Assembly: GCA_030424545.1 (NCBI GenBank)
Contig: JAUHWL010000001.1
Span: 124,001 to 188,000, forward strand
DNA: 64,000 bases
Source: Bacteroidia bacterium
GTDB lineage: Bacteria > Bacteroidota > Bacteroidia > Flavobacteriales > Schleiferiaceae
Direction of reading: 5' to 3'
Position numbers and translations under genes: made by a program. Below the pieces are notes generated by a model that saw only the letters and a program-made list of their open reading frames with translations, had not been told where the DNA came from and ran no database searches. Of the stretch, positions 27,081-35,571 are shown one piece after another. Position 1 is the first letter of the stretch; the number at the start of each line of letters is the position of its first letter.

Positions 27081-28254
27081 TTCCTGGTAAACTTATGCCT
27101 TCTAGAAATTCTAGCATAGCTCCTCCGCCAGTAGAAACATAACTTACCTTACTTTCTAAGTTAAATTTCTTTATTGCCGCAACAGAATCTCCACCTCCAA
27201 CTAAGCTAAATGCACCATTTTTGGTTGCTTCGGCCACAGCGTTACCAACTGCTTTAGTTCCTTTATTGTAATTTTCAAATTCAAAAACACCCATTGGTCC
27301 GTTCCAAATAATGGTCTTAGCTGATTTTATTTCCTCTTCTATTAAACGAATTGACTCAGGACCAACATCTAAACCCATTTGGTCTGAAGGAATAGAAATA
27401 ATATTCGTAACAGACTTTATGTCTGAATCTGCAAATTCTGAGTTATTAGCAGAATCTACAGGTAAAACAATTTTTACTCCACTTTTCTTCGCAAGATTCA
27501 TAATCTCATGCGCAGCATCAATCTTGTCTTCTTCTACTAAAGATGTACCAACATTACCTCCTAGTGCTTTAATAAAGGTGAATGCCATACCTCCACCAAT
27601 AATAATAGAATCTACTTTTTCAATTAAATTTAAAAGCACATCAAGTTTAGAAGAAACTTTTGCGCCACCAATAATTGCACATACAGGATGTTCACCTTCA
27701 AGTAATGCTTTATTTAAACTACTTACTTCTGATGCCATTAACAATCCAAACGATTTACTATTTGCCTCAAAATAATTTGATATGATTGCCGTAGACGCAT
27801 GCGCCCGATGAGCTGTTCCAAATGCATCATTTAGATAAATATCTCCATGCTTTGCGAGCTGTTTTGCAAACTCTTCCGAACCACCTTCTTCTTCAGCATA
27901 AAATCTCAAATTTTCTAGCAACAAAACTTCTCCCGGCTCCAGGTTCGCAGACAACTCAAAATCCGCAGCATCAACACATGAATTTGAAAACTTAACCTCA
28001 CAACCAAGCATTTGACTTAATACAGAAACAACAGGTAGCAGAGAATAACGTTTATCAACAACCCCCTTCGGACGACCTAAATGAGACATTAAAACCACTG
28101 ATCCACCACTGTCTAAAACTGATTTAATTGTAGGAATTGAGGCCTTAATTCGAGTGTTATCTGTAACATTATTACCACTATCTAAAGGCACGTTAAAATC
28201 AACTCTTATTAATACCTTTTTACCTTTAAAATCTAAATCTTTAAACTCTATCAT
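27058..28254 (-). CDS. pgk: Phosphoglycerate kinase
   Basis: 398 residues. It interconverts 1,3-bisphosphoglycerate and ADP with 3-phosphoglycerate and ATP. Motifs include VLIRVDFNVPLD at the N-terminus, SHLGRPKG, LLENLRFYAEEE, GGAKVSSKL, WNGPMGVFEF and the C-terminal GGGDSVAAIKKF. It is convergent with the CvpA-like gene, with a 23-bp overlap of coding ends. Confidence 0.98.
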   Translation of the reverse strand: MIEFKDLDFKGKKVLIRVDFNVPLDSGNNVTDNTRIKASIPTIKSVLDSGGSVVLMSHLGRPKGVVDKRYSLLPVVSVLSQMLGCEVKFSNSCVDAADFELSANLEPGEVLLLENLRFYAEEEGGSEEFAKQLAKHGDIYLNDAFGTAHRAHASTAIISNYFEANSKSFGLLMASEVSSLNKALLEGEHPVCAIIGGAKVSSKLDVLLNLIEKVDSIIIGGGMAFTFIKALGGNVGTSLVEEDKIDAAHEIMNLAKKSGVKIVLPVDSANNSEFADSDIKSVTNIISIPSDQMGLDVGPESIRLIEEEIKSAKTIIWNGPMGVFEFENYNKGTKAVGNAVAEATKNGAFSLVGGGDSVAAIKKFNLESKVSYVSTGGGAMLEFLEGISLPGIKAIIGV

Positions 28255-28319
28255 TGTAATAAATTTTCACAAATGTACATTTCCGGCTATACGAAACAAT
28301 AAACTTTAATACTATAATA

Positions 28320-29441
28320 ATGGAAATTAATCAAACGATTGGTTCTACACATCAAATAGAACTTTTGTTAAAGCAATTCAGTAATAGCAAAACTCCTCAT
28401 GCCCAAATATTTACTGGTAACGATGGATGCGCTGCCTTAGCTTTGGCGTTCTATTATATACAATTAATGTTATGCGAAAACATAAAGGATGGTAAGGCTT
28501 GTAACAACTGTATTCCTTGCAATCAATTGAAATCATTCAACTATCCCGATTTACACTTTACATTTCCATTTTCAAGCACCAAAACCACACCTCAAGAATG
28601 TAGTGAGTTTAGGCCTGTTTTTGTCCAAGAGCTAAAAAAATCCTTGTATTTAACACATACGCGTTGGGTTGATAGTCTGAATTCTGGCAACAAAAAGCTT
28701 ACAATTCCTGTGAACGAATCAAATGCCATAATACACAGTTTATCATTGACTAGACACTCTGAAAAACCCCGCTTTGTATTCTTATGGCAGCCCGAAAAGC
28801 TAAATACTAACGCAGCAAACAAACTATTAAAGCTAATAGAAGAACCCAGCGACAACACATACTTCATCCTGGTTTCTCACAGCCTTAAAAATGTTTTAGA
28901 AACCATCCAAAGCCGATGCACACTTTTTAAAGTACCTGATAATTCAAAAGACGAGATAAAAGCGTTTCTACAGGTTAACACCAAGCTTACAGTTAAAGAA
29001 ACCTCCAATATTATTCAACAGTCTAAAAATATAGGTGAAGCATATGATTTAATTGACAGAGACCCTATAAGTGAAGAAAATGATAAAAACATTGTTCTTT
29101 GGCTTAGGCTGTTGTTTAAGAAAGACCTAATAGGATTGGTAAAATGGTCGGAAGAAACCGCTAAACAATCTAGAGAATCTATTAGCCACCAGCTAGAAAC
29201 CATTATGCAAGTGTTTAATAAAACGCTTAGTATAAACACGCAAACAAAAACATCATCAACATACGCTTCAATAATCGAATTAGACTTTGAGCGCTTTTCT
29301 CCGCTTATAAACCCACTAAAACTACCACAGATTCACTCAAATCTCGAAAAAGCAAATCAGCATATATTAAGAAATGCAAATCCAAAAATCACACTTCTTA
29401 ACTTGAGTCTAATTCTTTCTAAGCACATAGGCAAGGCTTGA
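28320..29441 (+). CDS. holB: DNA polymerase III delta-prime-like clamp-loader subunit
   Basis: 373 residues. It has the AAA+ arrangement of clamp loaders: a degenerate nucleotide site in the first 60 residues, a zinc module with Cys residues (C-ENIKDGKA-CNN-CIP-C), the NAANKLLKLIEEPS and the SRCTLFKV sensor-2-like arginine segment. The P-loop is degenerate (GNDGCAAL), as usual for delta-prime, so ATP hydrolysis is not expected. It loads the sliding clamp with tau and delta. Its 3' end overlaps the convergent methyltransferase by 33 bp. Confidence 0.85.
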   Translation: MEINQTIGSTHQIELLLKQFSNSKTPHAQIFTGNDGCAALALAFYYIQLMLCENIKDGKACNNCIPCNQLKSFNYPDLHFTFPFSSTKTTPQECSEFRPVFVQELKKSLYLTHTRWVDSLNSGNKKLTIPVNESNAIIHSLSLTRHSEKPRFVFLWQPEKLNTNAANKLLKLIEEPSDNTYFILVSHSLKNVLETIQSRCTLFKVPDNSKDEIKAFLQVNTKLTVKETSNIIQQSKNIGEAYDLIDRDPISEENDKNIVLWLRLLFKKDLIGLVKWSEETAKQSRESISHQLETIMQVFNKTLSINTQTKTSSTYASIIELDFERFSPLINPLKLPQIHSNLEKANQHILRNANPKITLLNLSLILSKHIGKA

Positions 29442-30287
29442 TGCATTTGCGTCTTTGCCTTTTAAATTAGACTTAAAGCCGTTTATACTGGCGTTAAACC
29501 AGCGCTTTCTACCATACTTGTATTCTTCGCTTAACAACGATATATAATAAGAATCATAGGGTAGATTAATTGTATCTTCTAAAACTAGCCCAAGCTTTTC
29601 TGCTAGCAACTCAATGTTCTTCTTCTTAAAATGATAAAAATGGATTGGCACATCCCAGGCAGCCCAGTACTCTTTATAGTGCTTTGCGTCCCATGATTCT
29701 GGGTTTGGAAGCGCTAGTACTAACCGCCCTCCAGAAACTATTTTATTTGTGAGCTGAGTAGATAAGCCTAACAAATCTTCAACATGCTCAAGAACGTGCC
29801 ACATAGTAACCACATCAACTGAGCCATCTTCTATTCTGTTTAATTCGCCAGGTGAATACACTGTTAAACCGTAATCTTTTATCGAGTTTTCTCGCGGACC
29901 ATCAGCTAGCTCAACTCCTTTAACGTGCCAACCATTGCTCTGGCAATGATTTAAAAATTCACCCGTTCCAGATCCATAATCCAAAAGTCTACCTTTGGGA
30001 CTACGAGCTTCTATCCAGTGTAATTTTTTCGCAAGTGCTCGTTTCCTTATGTTTTGATACAACAATCCAAACAAACCCGCTTTTTGATTGGTGTGTGAAA
30101 TGTAATTCAAGGTATTATAATACGCTCCTATCTCATCTTTTTCTGGCCTTGGATTTGTAAACAACAACTTGCAATCTTCGCAACTCACAACACTAAAAAC
30201 CTCTTTACTTGTAGAAAAATCTTTAACGTTCAAAAACTTTGTGTGCTTCTCGCTACCGCAAAGCGGGCAATTTTTTAATAAAACCAT
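29409..30287 (-). CDS. SAM methyltransferase with N-terminal zinc ribbon
   Basis: 292 residues. Cys7 and Cys10 (CPLCG) with Cys36 and Cys39 (CEDCK) form a zinc ribbon. A methyltransferase domain follows with GRLLDYGSGTGEFL as motif I and VDVVTMWHVLEHVED as the motif IV/post region. Such proteins often act on sugars or lipid-linked intermediates in surface-polysaccharide synthesis, but no such cluster is nearby. The parS site is within its short upstream gap. Confidence 0.85.
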   Translation of the reverse strand: MVLLKNCPLCGSEKHTKFLNVKDFSTSKEVFSVVSCEDCKLLFTNPRPEKDEIGAYYNTLNYISHTNQKAGLFGLLYQNIRKRALAKKLHWIEARSPKGRLLDYGSGTGEFLNHCQSNGWHVKGVELADGPRENSIKDYGLTVYSPGELNRIEDGSVDVVTMWHVLEHVEDLLGLSTQLTNKIVSGGRLVLALPNPESWDAKHYKEYWAAWDVPIHFYHFKKKNIELLAEKLGLVLEDTINLPYDSYYISLLSEEYKYGRKRWFNASINGFKSNLKGKDANASSLAYVLRKN

Positions 30288-30293
30288 ATTATA

Positions 30294-30309
30294 TGTTTCA
30301 CGTGAAACT
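30294..30309. promoter_or_regulatory. parS chromosome-partition site
   Basis: TGTTTCACGTGAAACT matches the parS consensus TGTTTCACGTGAAACA at 15 of 16 positions and has a perfect 14-bp palindromic core (30295-30308). It fills the 25-bp gap between mnmG and the methyltransferase gene. parS sites bind ParB and in most bacteria lie near the replication origin. mnmG is often origin-near too. Confidence 0.85.
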
Positions 30310-30312
30310 TTA

Positions 30313-32166
30313 TTACCTTCCCATGTAGATTAAAAGCACGCTAAGATCTGAGGGGGATACACCGCTAATTCTTGATGCTTGACCAACAGTTTCCGGGCGA
30401 ATTTTAGATAGCTTACTCTCACCTTCAGCGCTAAGACCAGAAACAGATTCATAATTAAAGCTTAAAGGAATCTTAAGCCCCTCAAGCTTTCTAGACTTTA
30501 ACGCACTCTCCTTTTCTCTTGCTATATATCCTCGGTATTTGATTTCAGTTTCAACATAACTAAAAATCTCATAACTATACTTGTATAATTCGTTGTTCTT
30601 GAGGTAGTTAATTGCGGTTTCGAGAATAAACCCTGGTCGTAACACAAGCTTTTCTAACTTAACACTCTGATCTATTGGCGATTGCTGAATACTATCTAAA
30701 TATCCATTAATATCATCAGGTTTAATACTTAAGGTTGAACACAGTTTTAACAACCGATCAGCATTTTCTTTCTTGTTTTTAAAACTATCGTATCTATCAC
30801 TTCTTACCAAACCTAGACCATAACCCATTTCTGTAAGTCTAAAATCAGCATTATCTTGACGCAACAACAAACGATACTCAGCTCTAGAGGTAAACATTCT
30901 ATAAGGTTCTTCTGTACCTTTTGTAATCAAATCATCAATTAAAACACCTATATAAGCCTCGTCACGCTTTAAAACGAACTCTGGGACCCCAACACTTAGG
31001 TTGTGCGCATTAATGCCCGCAATCAAGCCTTGACAAGCTGCTTCTTCATATCCTGTTGTACCGTTAATTTGACCAGCGAAAAACAAACCTTCTATGAGTT
31101 TTGTTTCTAGTGATAGCTTTAATTGAGTGGGTGGGAAATAATCATATTCTATAGCGTATCCTGGACGAAACAACTTCGCGTTTTCAAACCCTGGAATTCT
31201 TTTTAGTGCCGCAACTTGAATTTCTTGTGGTAATGATGTGGAAAATCCATTTAGGTAAACCTCAACGGTATCCTCTCCTTCTGGTTCGATAAATAACTGA
31301 TGTCTATCTCGCTCTTTAAAACGAACTATCTTATCCTCTATTGAAGGACAATATCTCGGGCCTGTACCTTGAATTGCACCACTAAACATGGGTGATTTGT
31401 CAAAACCGCTTTCAAGAATTTTATGCACTTCTGGTGAGGTATAAGCTATCCAACAAGATCTTTGTTTTAGTGTGCCTTGTATGTCTAAATAGGAAAATCC
31501 GTATGCACTTTCATCTCCTTTTTGTTCTTCAAATTTTGAATAGTCTAAAGACCTGCCGTCTAACCTTGGGGGTGTACCCGTCTTCATTCGACCTGAAGTA
31601 AAACCAAGTCCTACCAATTCTTCCGTTATACCTTTTGAAGCGCGTTCACCTGCTCTTCCTCCACCAAATTGATTTTCGCCAATATGAATTACACCGTTTA
31701 AAAAAGTGCCATTTGTAAGCACTACAGAATTGGCATAAAAAGATAAACCAAGACTTGTTTTTACACCGTTTATTTTTCCTGATTCTACTATTAAACCAGT
31801 ACACATATCTTGATAAAAATCCAGATTAGGAATGGCTTCTAAAGCAAGGCGCCATTCTTCTGCAAACCTCCATCTATCATTTTGAGCTCTTGGAGACCAC
31901 ATAGCCGGTCCTTTGCTTTTATTAAGCATTCTAAACTGAATGGTGGTCTTGTCAGAAATAATACCTGAAAGACCTCCTAAAGCATCAATTTCTCTAACAA
32001 TTTGACCTTTAGCAATTCCACCCATAGCGGGATTACAGGACATTTGCCCAATGGTTTGCAAATTCATTGTTATTAACAATGTCTTAGAGCCCATATTAGC
32101 CGCAGCGGCAGCAGCTTCGCAACCAGCGTGCCCACCTCCAACAATAATTACATCATAGTTACTCAT
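30313..32166 (-). CDS. mnmG: tRNA uridine-5-carboxymethylaminomethyl modification protein MnmG
   Basis: 617 residues. The FAD-binding GGGHAGCEAAAAAA motif is at about residues 9-22. The GTPPRLDGRSLDY and the GYEEAACQGLIAG segments are family signatures, and the C-terminal helical domain ends with the PSDLSVLLIYMG stretch. With MnmE it modifies wobble uridine in tRNAs. It overlaps ybeY by 8 bp upstream, and the parS site lies immediately downstream. Confidence 0.98.
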   Translation of the reverse strand: MSNYDVIIVGGGHAGCEAAAAAANMGSKTLLITMNLQTIGQMSCNPAMGGIAKGQIVREIDALGGLSGIISDKTTIQFRMLNKSKGPAMWSPRAQNDRWRFAEEWRLALEAIPNLDFYQDMCTGLIVESGKINGVKTSLGLSFYANSVVLTNGTFLNGVIHIGENQFGGGRAGERASKGITEELVGLGFTSGRMKTGTPPRLDGRSLDYSKFEEQKGDESAYGFSYLDIQGTLKQRSCWIAYTSPEVHKILESGFDKSPMFSGAIQGTGPRYCPSIEDKIVRFKERDRHQLFIEPEGEDTVEVYLNGFSTSLPQEIQVAALKRIPGFENAKLFRPGYAIEYDYFPPTQLKLSLETKLIEGLFFAGQINGTTGYEEAACQGLIAGINAHNLSVGVPEFVLKRDEAYIGVLIDDLITKGTEEPYRMFTSRAEYRLLLRQDNADFRLTEMGYGLGLVRSDRYDSFKNKKENADRLLKLCSTLSIKPDDINGYLDSIQQSPIDQSVKLEKLVLRPGFILETAINYLKNNELYKYSYEIFSYVETEIKYRGYIAREKESALKSRKLEGLKIPLSFNYESVSGLSAEGESKLSKIRPETVGQASRISGVSPSDLSVLLIYMGR

Positions 32167-32593
32167 GTTGTCCTTTCGTTAGTTTTAGGCAATTGTTTTC
32201 CGCGATTCTCATTTCTTTAATCTCCTCCACCGTTTTATCATTAAAACCAATTAAATGCAGCAGGCCATGAAAGACTACTCTATTAAGTTCTTCCGTAAAA
32301 TCAAGTTTTAAATCTAGTGCGTTTTCTTTTATTACACTGTCACAAATAAATACTTCACCCAATATTTTTTTGCCTTTACAATAATCAAATGTTATGATAT
32401 CTGTTGGATAATCATGATTTAAATGTGTTGAGTTAATTTCTATTATTTTTTCACGTGGAACAAAGTAATACTTGAGTGATTTAATTTCTTTTTGAAAAGA
32501 AACCGCTGTTTTAATACATATTTCCTCCGCTAATTTTAAATTCAAAATTACTGGAGGACCATAAAATATTATTCCTGATTTATTGTGACCCAC
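32159..32593 (-). CDS. ybeY: Endoribonuclease YbeY
   Basis: 144 residues, normal length. The metal motif reads HGLLHLIGFNDK: two His ligands are kept and the usual third (GYDH) is replaced by GFNDK, a variation also known for Bacteroidota YbeY. The DYPTDIITFDY segment is the other family signature. It matures 16S rRNA 3' ends. The start overlaps DUF4175 by 25 bp and the stop overlaps mnmG by 8 bp. A parS-like 16-mer lies within the gene. Confidence 0.92.
   Translation of the reverse strand: MGHNKSGIIFYGPPVILNLKLAEEICIKTAVSFQKEIKSLKYYFVPREKIIEINSTHLNHDYPTDIITFDYCKGKKILGEVFICDSVIKENALDLKLDFTEELNRVVFHGLLHLIGFNDKTVEEIKEMRIAENNCLKLTKGQHE
32447..32462. promoter_or_regulatory. Second parS-like 16-mer inside ybeY
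   Basis: The minus strand reads TGTTCCACGTGAAAAA, one mismatch from the Bacillus-type parS TGTTCCACGTGAAACA. It codes for VPREK in YbeY, so it could be coincidence. Two such sites within 2.2 kb would fit parS clustering. Confidence 0.45.
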
Positions 32594-35571
32594 TTACCTG
32601 TAAAATAATTTTTTAATGCGGGCAAATTTACAACACTTGAGCCTCTTTGATTACGTTTTATATAATCCATAATAATAGCATTCTTAAGGCTTTCGTAATC
32701 CAATTCATTCTCTTTACTCTGTCTTTTTTCTTGTAGTTCCTTCTTTGAGTTCTCGCTTTCTTCAAGCGTAATTAATTTGTCCTCTATATCTTTATTTCTA
32801 AGCAGAGCCTTTTCTAAATTGTTGTTGATTAAGTCGTCAAGCTGTTTGTTCAATTCTTGTGACAACTCACTATCACCGGCTTTGCTGCCTCCTTTTTGTT
32901 CGTATTGTTCTATTATTTGCTCTTGCCCTTTTATTAACTCCAGCAATTCAGATTGAGACATTGATTGTTTGCCCGGTTTACCCTTTCCTGGTTTTGGCTT
33001 ATTCCCCATTTTTTCACCTAGTTCTTTTTGTTGTTGGCTTAACGAAGGTTTTTTGCTTTTACCTGGTTTCTTTCCTTTTCCTGGTTTAGGGTTTTTACAC
33101 TGTTTATCGCCAGATTTAGCATCCATAAGGCTTTTACTTTCTTGCTTTAAAATATCATACAGAATTGCGGCCAGGTCATTTAACCCATATTGTAAATAGC
33201 GCTGAGATGAAATATAACCCTGCACATCCACTACATCGGTTCTTTGCATTTCTACCAAATGCTTCTCTAACGTTTCCTGGTTCTTTAATAATACCTGTGC
33301 TAATTCTTCATCACTTATTGTGAGATAGCTTAAAGAGTCTAATATTACTTTTGCGCTTGTGTTTATTTCATTTTGAGAAACACCAACCTTATTATCTATT
33401 TGCATTTGTTCTGAAGCTAACAAATACGTCTTTTCCTGATTTAAAGAGTTTTTTAAGGCTCTAATTTCAAGTCTTCTCAGCAACTCAATATTCTTTTCCA
33501 TTGCCTCCATCATCATCAAGTCACTCATTTCTGATAGCTGTTGTCTTAGTGCTTCGCTATCCTTTTTCATGTCATCTTTAAGATCATCTTCTTTGCTCTT
33601 GCTATCTTTTATTTCCTCGTCAGAAGACTTACTATCTTTTTGTTTTTCTACTTCTTTGTCTAAAGAATTATTTGATTTTTTAAGGTTTTCAAACTTGTCC
33701 CAATCAACTTGCTTTTTCTCTTCCTCCTCAAGCAACTTTTCCTTTAACTCCTTTGCTGATTGTTGAATCTCTTGCATTTGATTTGCATCAATGGCACCGT
33801 CTTTTGTTTTTAAAGAATCTTCCATAGATTTTAATTTTTCTATAGTTTTTAAAATTTGCCACTCTTTTTCAAGCTCCTCTATTTTATCTTCTAATTTTTG
33901 CTCCTTTATTTTCTTTTGTGTTTCAGGAATATTCTTTTCAAGATCATCAGCTAACTTTAATATTTCTTCGCTAAGTTTTTCAAAACGTTGATACATTAAA
34001 GAGTCTTTTTTTGTCAACTCTTTAGATTGTTCATTTAACTTTTCTAGTGCTTTTTTCTTCGATTTTTCAATTTTATTCTTCTCAGCATCACTTTTTTCTT
34101 CATTATGCTCTTTCACAAACTCATCAATTTCAGAACCTGCCTCGCTCAATAAATCCTTTTCCGATTTTTCTTTCTGCTTAAAACGCTTTAAATCAATGGT
34201 TTTAGACGATTTACCAATATCATCAAAAACAACAACAGATACACTTTCTAGTGTATTCAATTCCTGTACAGAAATTTCAAAAGTGGATTTTAAAAGCGCT
34301 CCTTGATATGGCAACGATACTTTTTCTTCTTTACCATCTAGTCTTTTAAATATAAAATATGCGTTTTTTATTGCATAATCGTCAGAGGCTTTTACACCCA
34401 CCAGAACACTTTCATTTAAACTATCTGTTGTAACCTCTAAGAGCGGTCTTTTGTCTACAATTGTGTTAATTTGAGTTTTATTTAGCTCATCCTCATTGCT
34501 ATAAGCACTAATTTTTGTTGTGCTTTCTATTTTAAACTCTATAACTTGGTTATGGTCTAAAAGCAGTGTATCTATAATTCCGTTTGATGATTTAAGAGCC
34601 AATAATCTATTTGTGTTTTTAAAAGCATAACCTACTTGAATTTTACTATACTGAGGCACATCCAAAGCTGCTTCATTTTCAAGCTTATATGGTGAAAGGT
34701 TTGTATATGCAGGTGGACTTACCAAAACAGATACTCTTCCAACAACGGGCTTTTTTATTACTTCAATTCTATATTCTTTTGATGGTATATCATCATAGAT
34801 AAACCTAAATGATACTGATCGTATACAGTTTTTAAATTCTGTTGTATACATGTTAATTCCTGATCTAGATATCACTTTTTTTCCCTGTGCAGATTCTATA
34901 ATAAGTTCATCTGGAATTACATTTCCTGATAAGCTAATCTCTAACAGGAAGTCTTCTCCTTCTTTTACGCTTAAATCATTATTAAGCGTTATAACAAATG
35001 GTAATTCTTTCTCGAAATGAGTATTGAAATTTAACAAACGTTCAGCACCTTCTGTAACCATGAACCAACTATTACCCTGACTTAAGAAAACAAACAATAC
35101 CACTATTGGAATAAGAAAAAGAGAAAACGGTTTTAGTTCTTTAAAGCTAATTGCACTTTTAAAAGAGTAATTACTAAGCTGTAGTTGTTTCTGATTTAAT
35201 CCCGCATCAATCAAATCGGAACGGTTGGCGATGGTTTTTAATTCTAAATAATTCGTAAGCTTGTCTTTAATACCAGGAAGTTTTTTGCCAATTAGCTTTG
35301 CCGCCTTGTAATCTGAAAGGGCTTTGCCTGATATAAATAATTGTAACCCTGGCCAAACGATATAATAAAAAAGCAATACGAGTTCAATGCCTGCGGTAAT
35401 AAAAAAAAGTGCTAAGCGCTGCGAACTTGTTAACCAAGAAAAATATTCGATTAATGAAACAGCAACAATTAATATTAGCCCCGTTCCTGCAAAAACCATA
35501 ATGCCTTGCAGTAATTTAGAGAACCAATACTTTCTTTTAAATTGCTTTAATTCGCTTTCTATGAAACTCAT
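32569..35571 (-). CDS. DUF4175 membrane protein with long coiled coils
   Basis: 1000 residues. Membrane helices lie near 21-42, 52-74 and 147-163. A beta-rich region of about 200-450 follows, then a very long Glu/Lys-rich coiled coil (about 450-720) and a Gly/Pro/Lys segment (about 830-870, KPGKGKKPGKSKKPS). The start (SFIESELKQFKRKYW) is the DUF4175 signature. Family role unknown; an envelope scaffold is likely. It precedes ybeY and mnmG, which it overlaps in series. Its start codon overlaps the start of the divergent histidine kinase. Confidence 0.8.
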   Translation of the reverse strand: MSFIESELKQFKRKYWFSKLLQGIMVFAGTGLILIVAVSLIEYFSWLTSSQRLALFFITAGIELVLLFYYIVWPGLQLFISGKALSDYKAAKLIGKKLPGIKDKLTNYLELKTIANRSDLIDAGLNQKQLQLSNYSFKSAISFKELKPFSLFLIPIVVLFVFLSQGNSWFMVTEGAERLLNFNTHFEKELPFVITLNNDLSVKEGEDFLLEISLSGNVIPDELIIESAQGKKVISRSGINMYTTEFKNCIRSVSFRFIYDDIPSKEYRIEVIKKPVVGRVSVLVSPPAYTNLSPYKLENEAALDVPQYSKIQVGYAFKNTNRLLALKSSNGIIDTLLLDHNQVIEFKIESTTKISAYSNEDELNKTQINTIVDKRPLLEVTTDSLNESVLVGVKASDDYAIKNAYFIFKRLDGKEEKVSLPYQGALLKSTFEISVQELNTLESVSVVVFDDIGKSSKTIDLKRFKQKEKSEKDLLSEAGSEIDEFVKEHNEEKSDAEKNKIEKSKKKALEKLNEQSKELTKKDSLMYQRFEKLSEEILKLADDLEKNIPETQKKIKEQKLEDKIEELEKEWQILKTIEKLKSMEDSLKTKDGAIDANQMQEIQQSAKELKEKLLEEEEKKQVDWDKFENLKKSNNSLDKEVEKQKDSKSSDEEIKDSKSKEDDLKDDMKKDSEALRQQLSEMSDLMMMEAMEKNIELLRRLEIRALKNSLNQEKTYLLASEQMQIDNKVGVSQNEINTSAKVILDSLSYLTISDEELAQVLLKNQETLEKHLVEMQRTDVVDVQGYISSQRYLQYGLNDLAAILYDILKQESKSLMDAKSGDKQCKNPKPGKGKKPGKSKKPSLSQQQKELGEKMGNKPKPGKGKPGKQSMSQSELLELIKGQEQIIEQYEQKGGSKAGDSELSQELNKQLDDLINNNLEKALLRNKDIEDKLITLEESENSKKELQEKRQSKENELDYESLKNAIIMDYIKRNQRGSSVVNLPALKNYFTGKWVTINQE

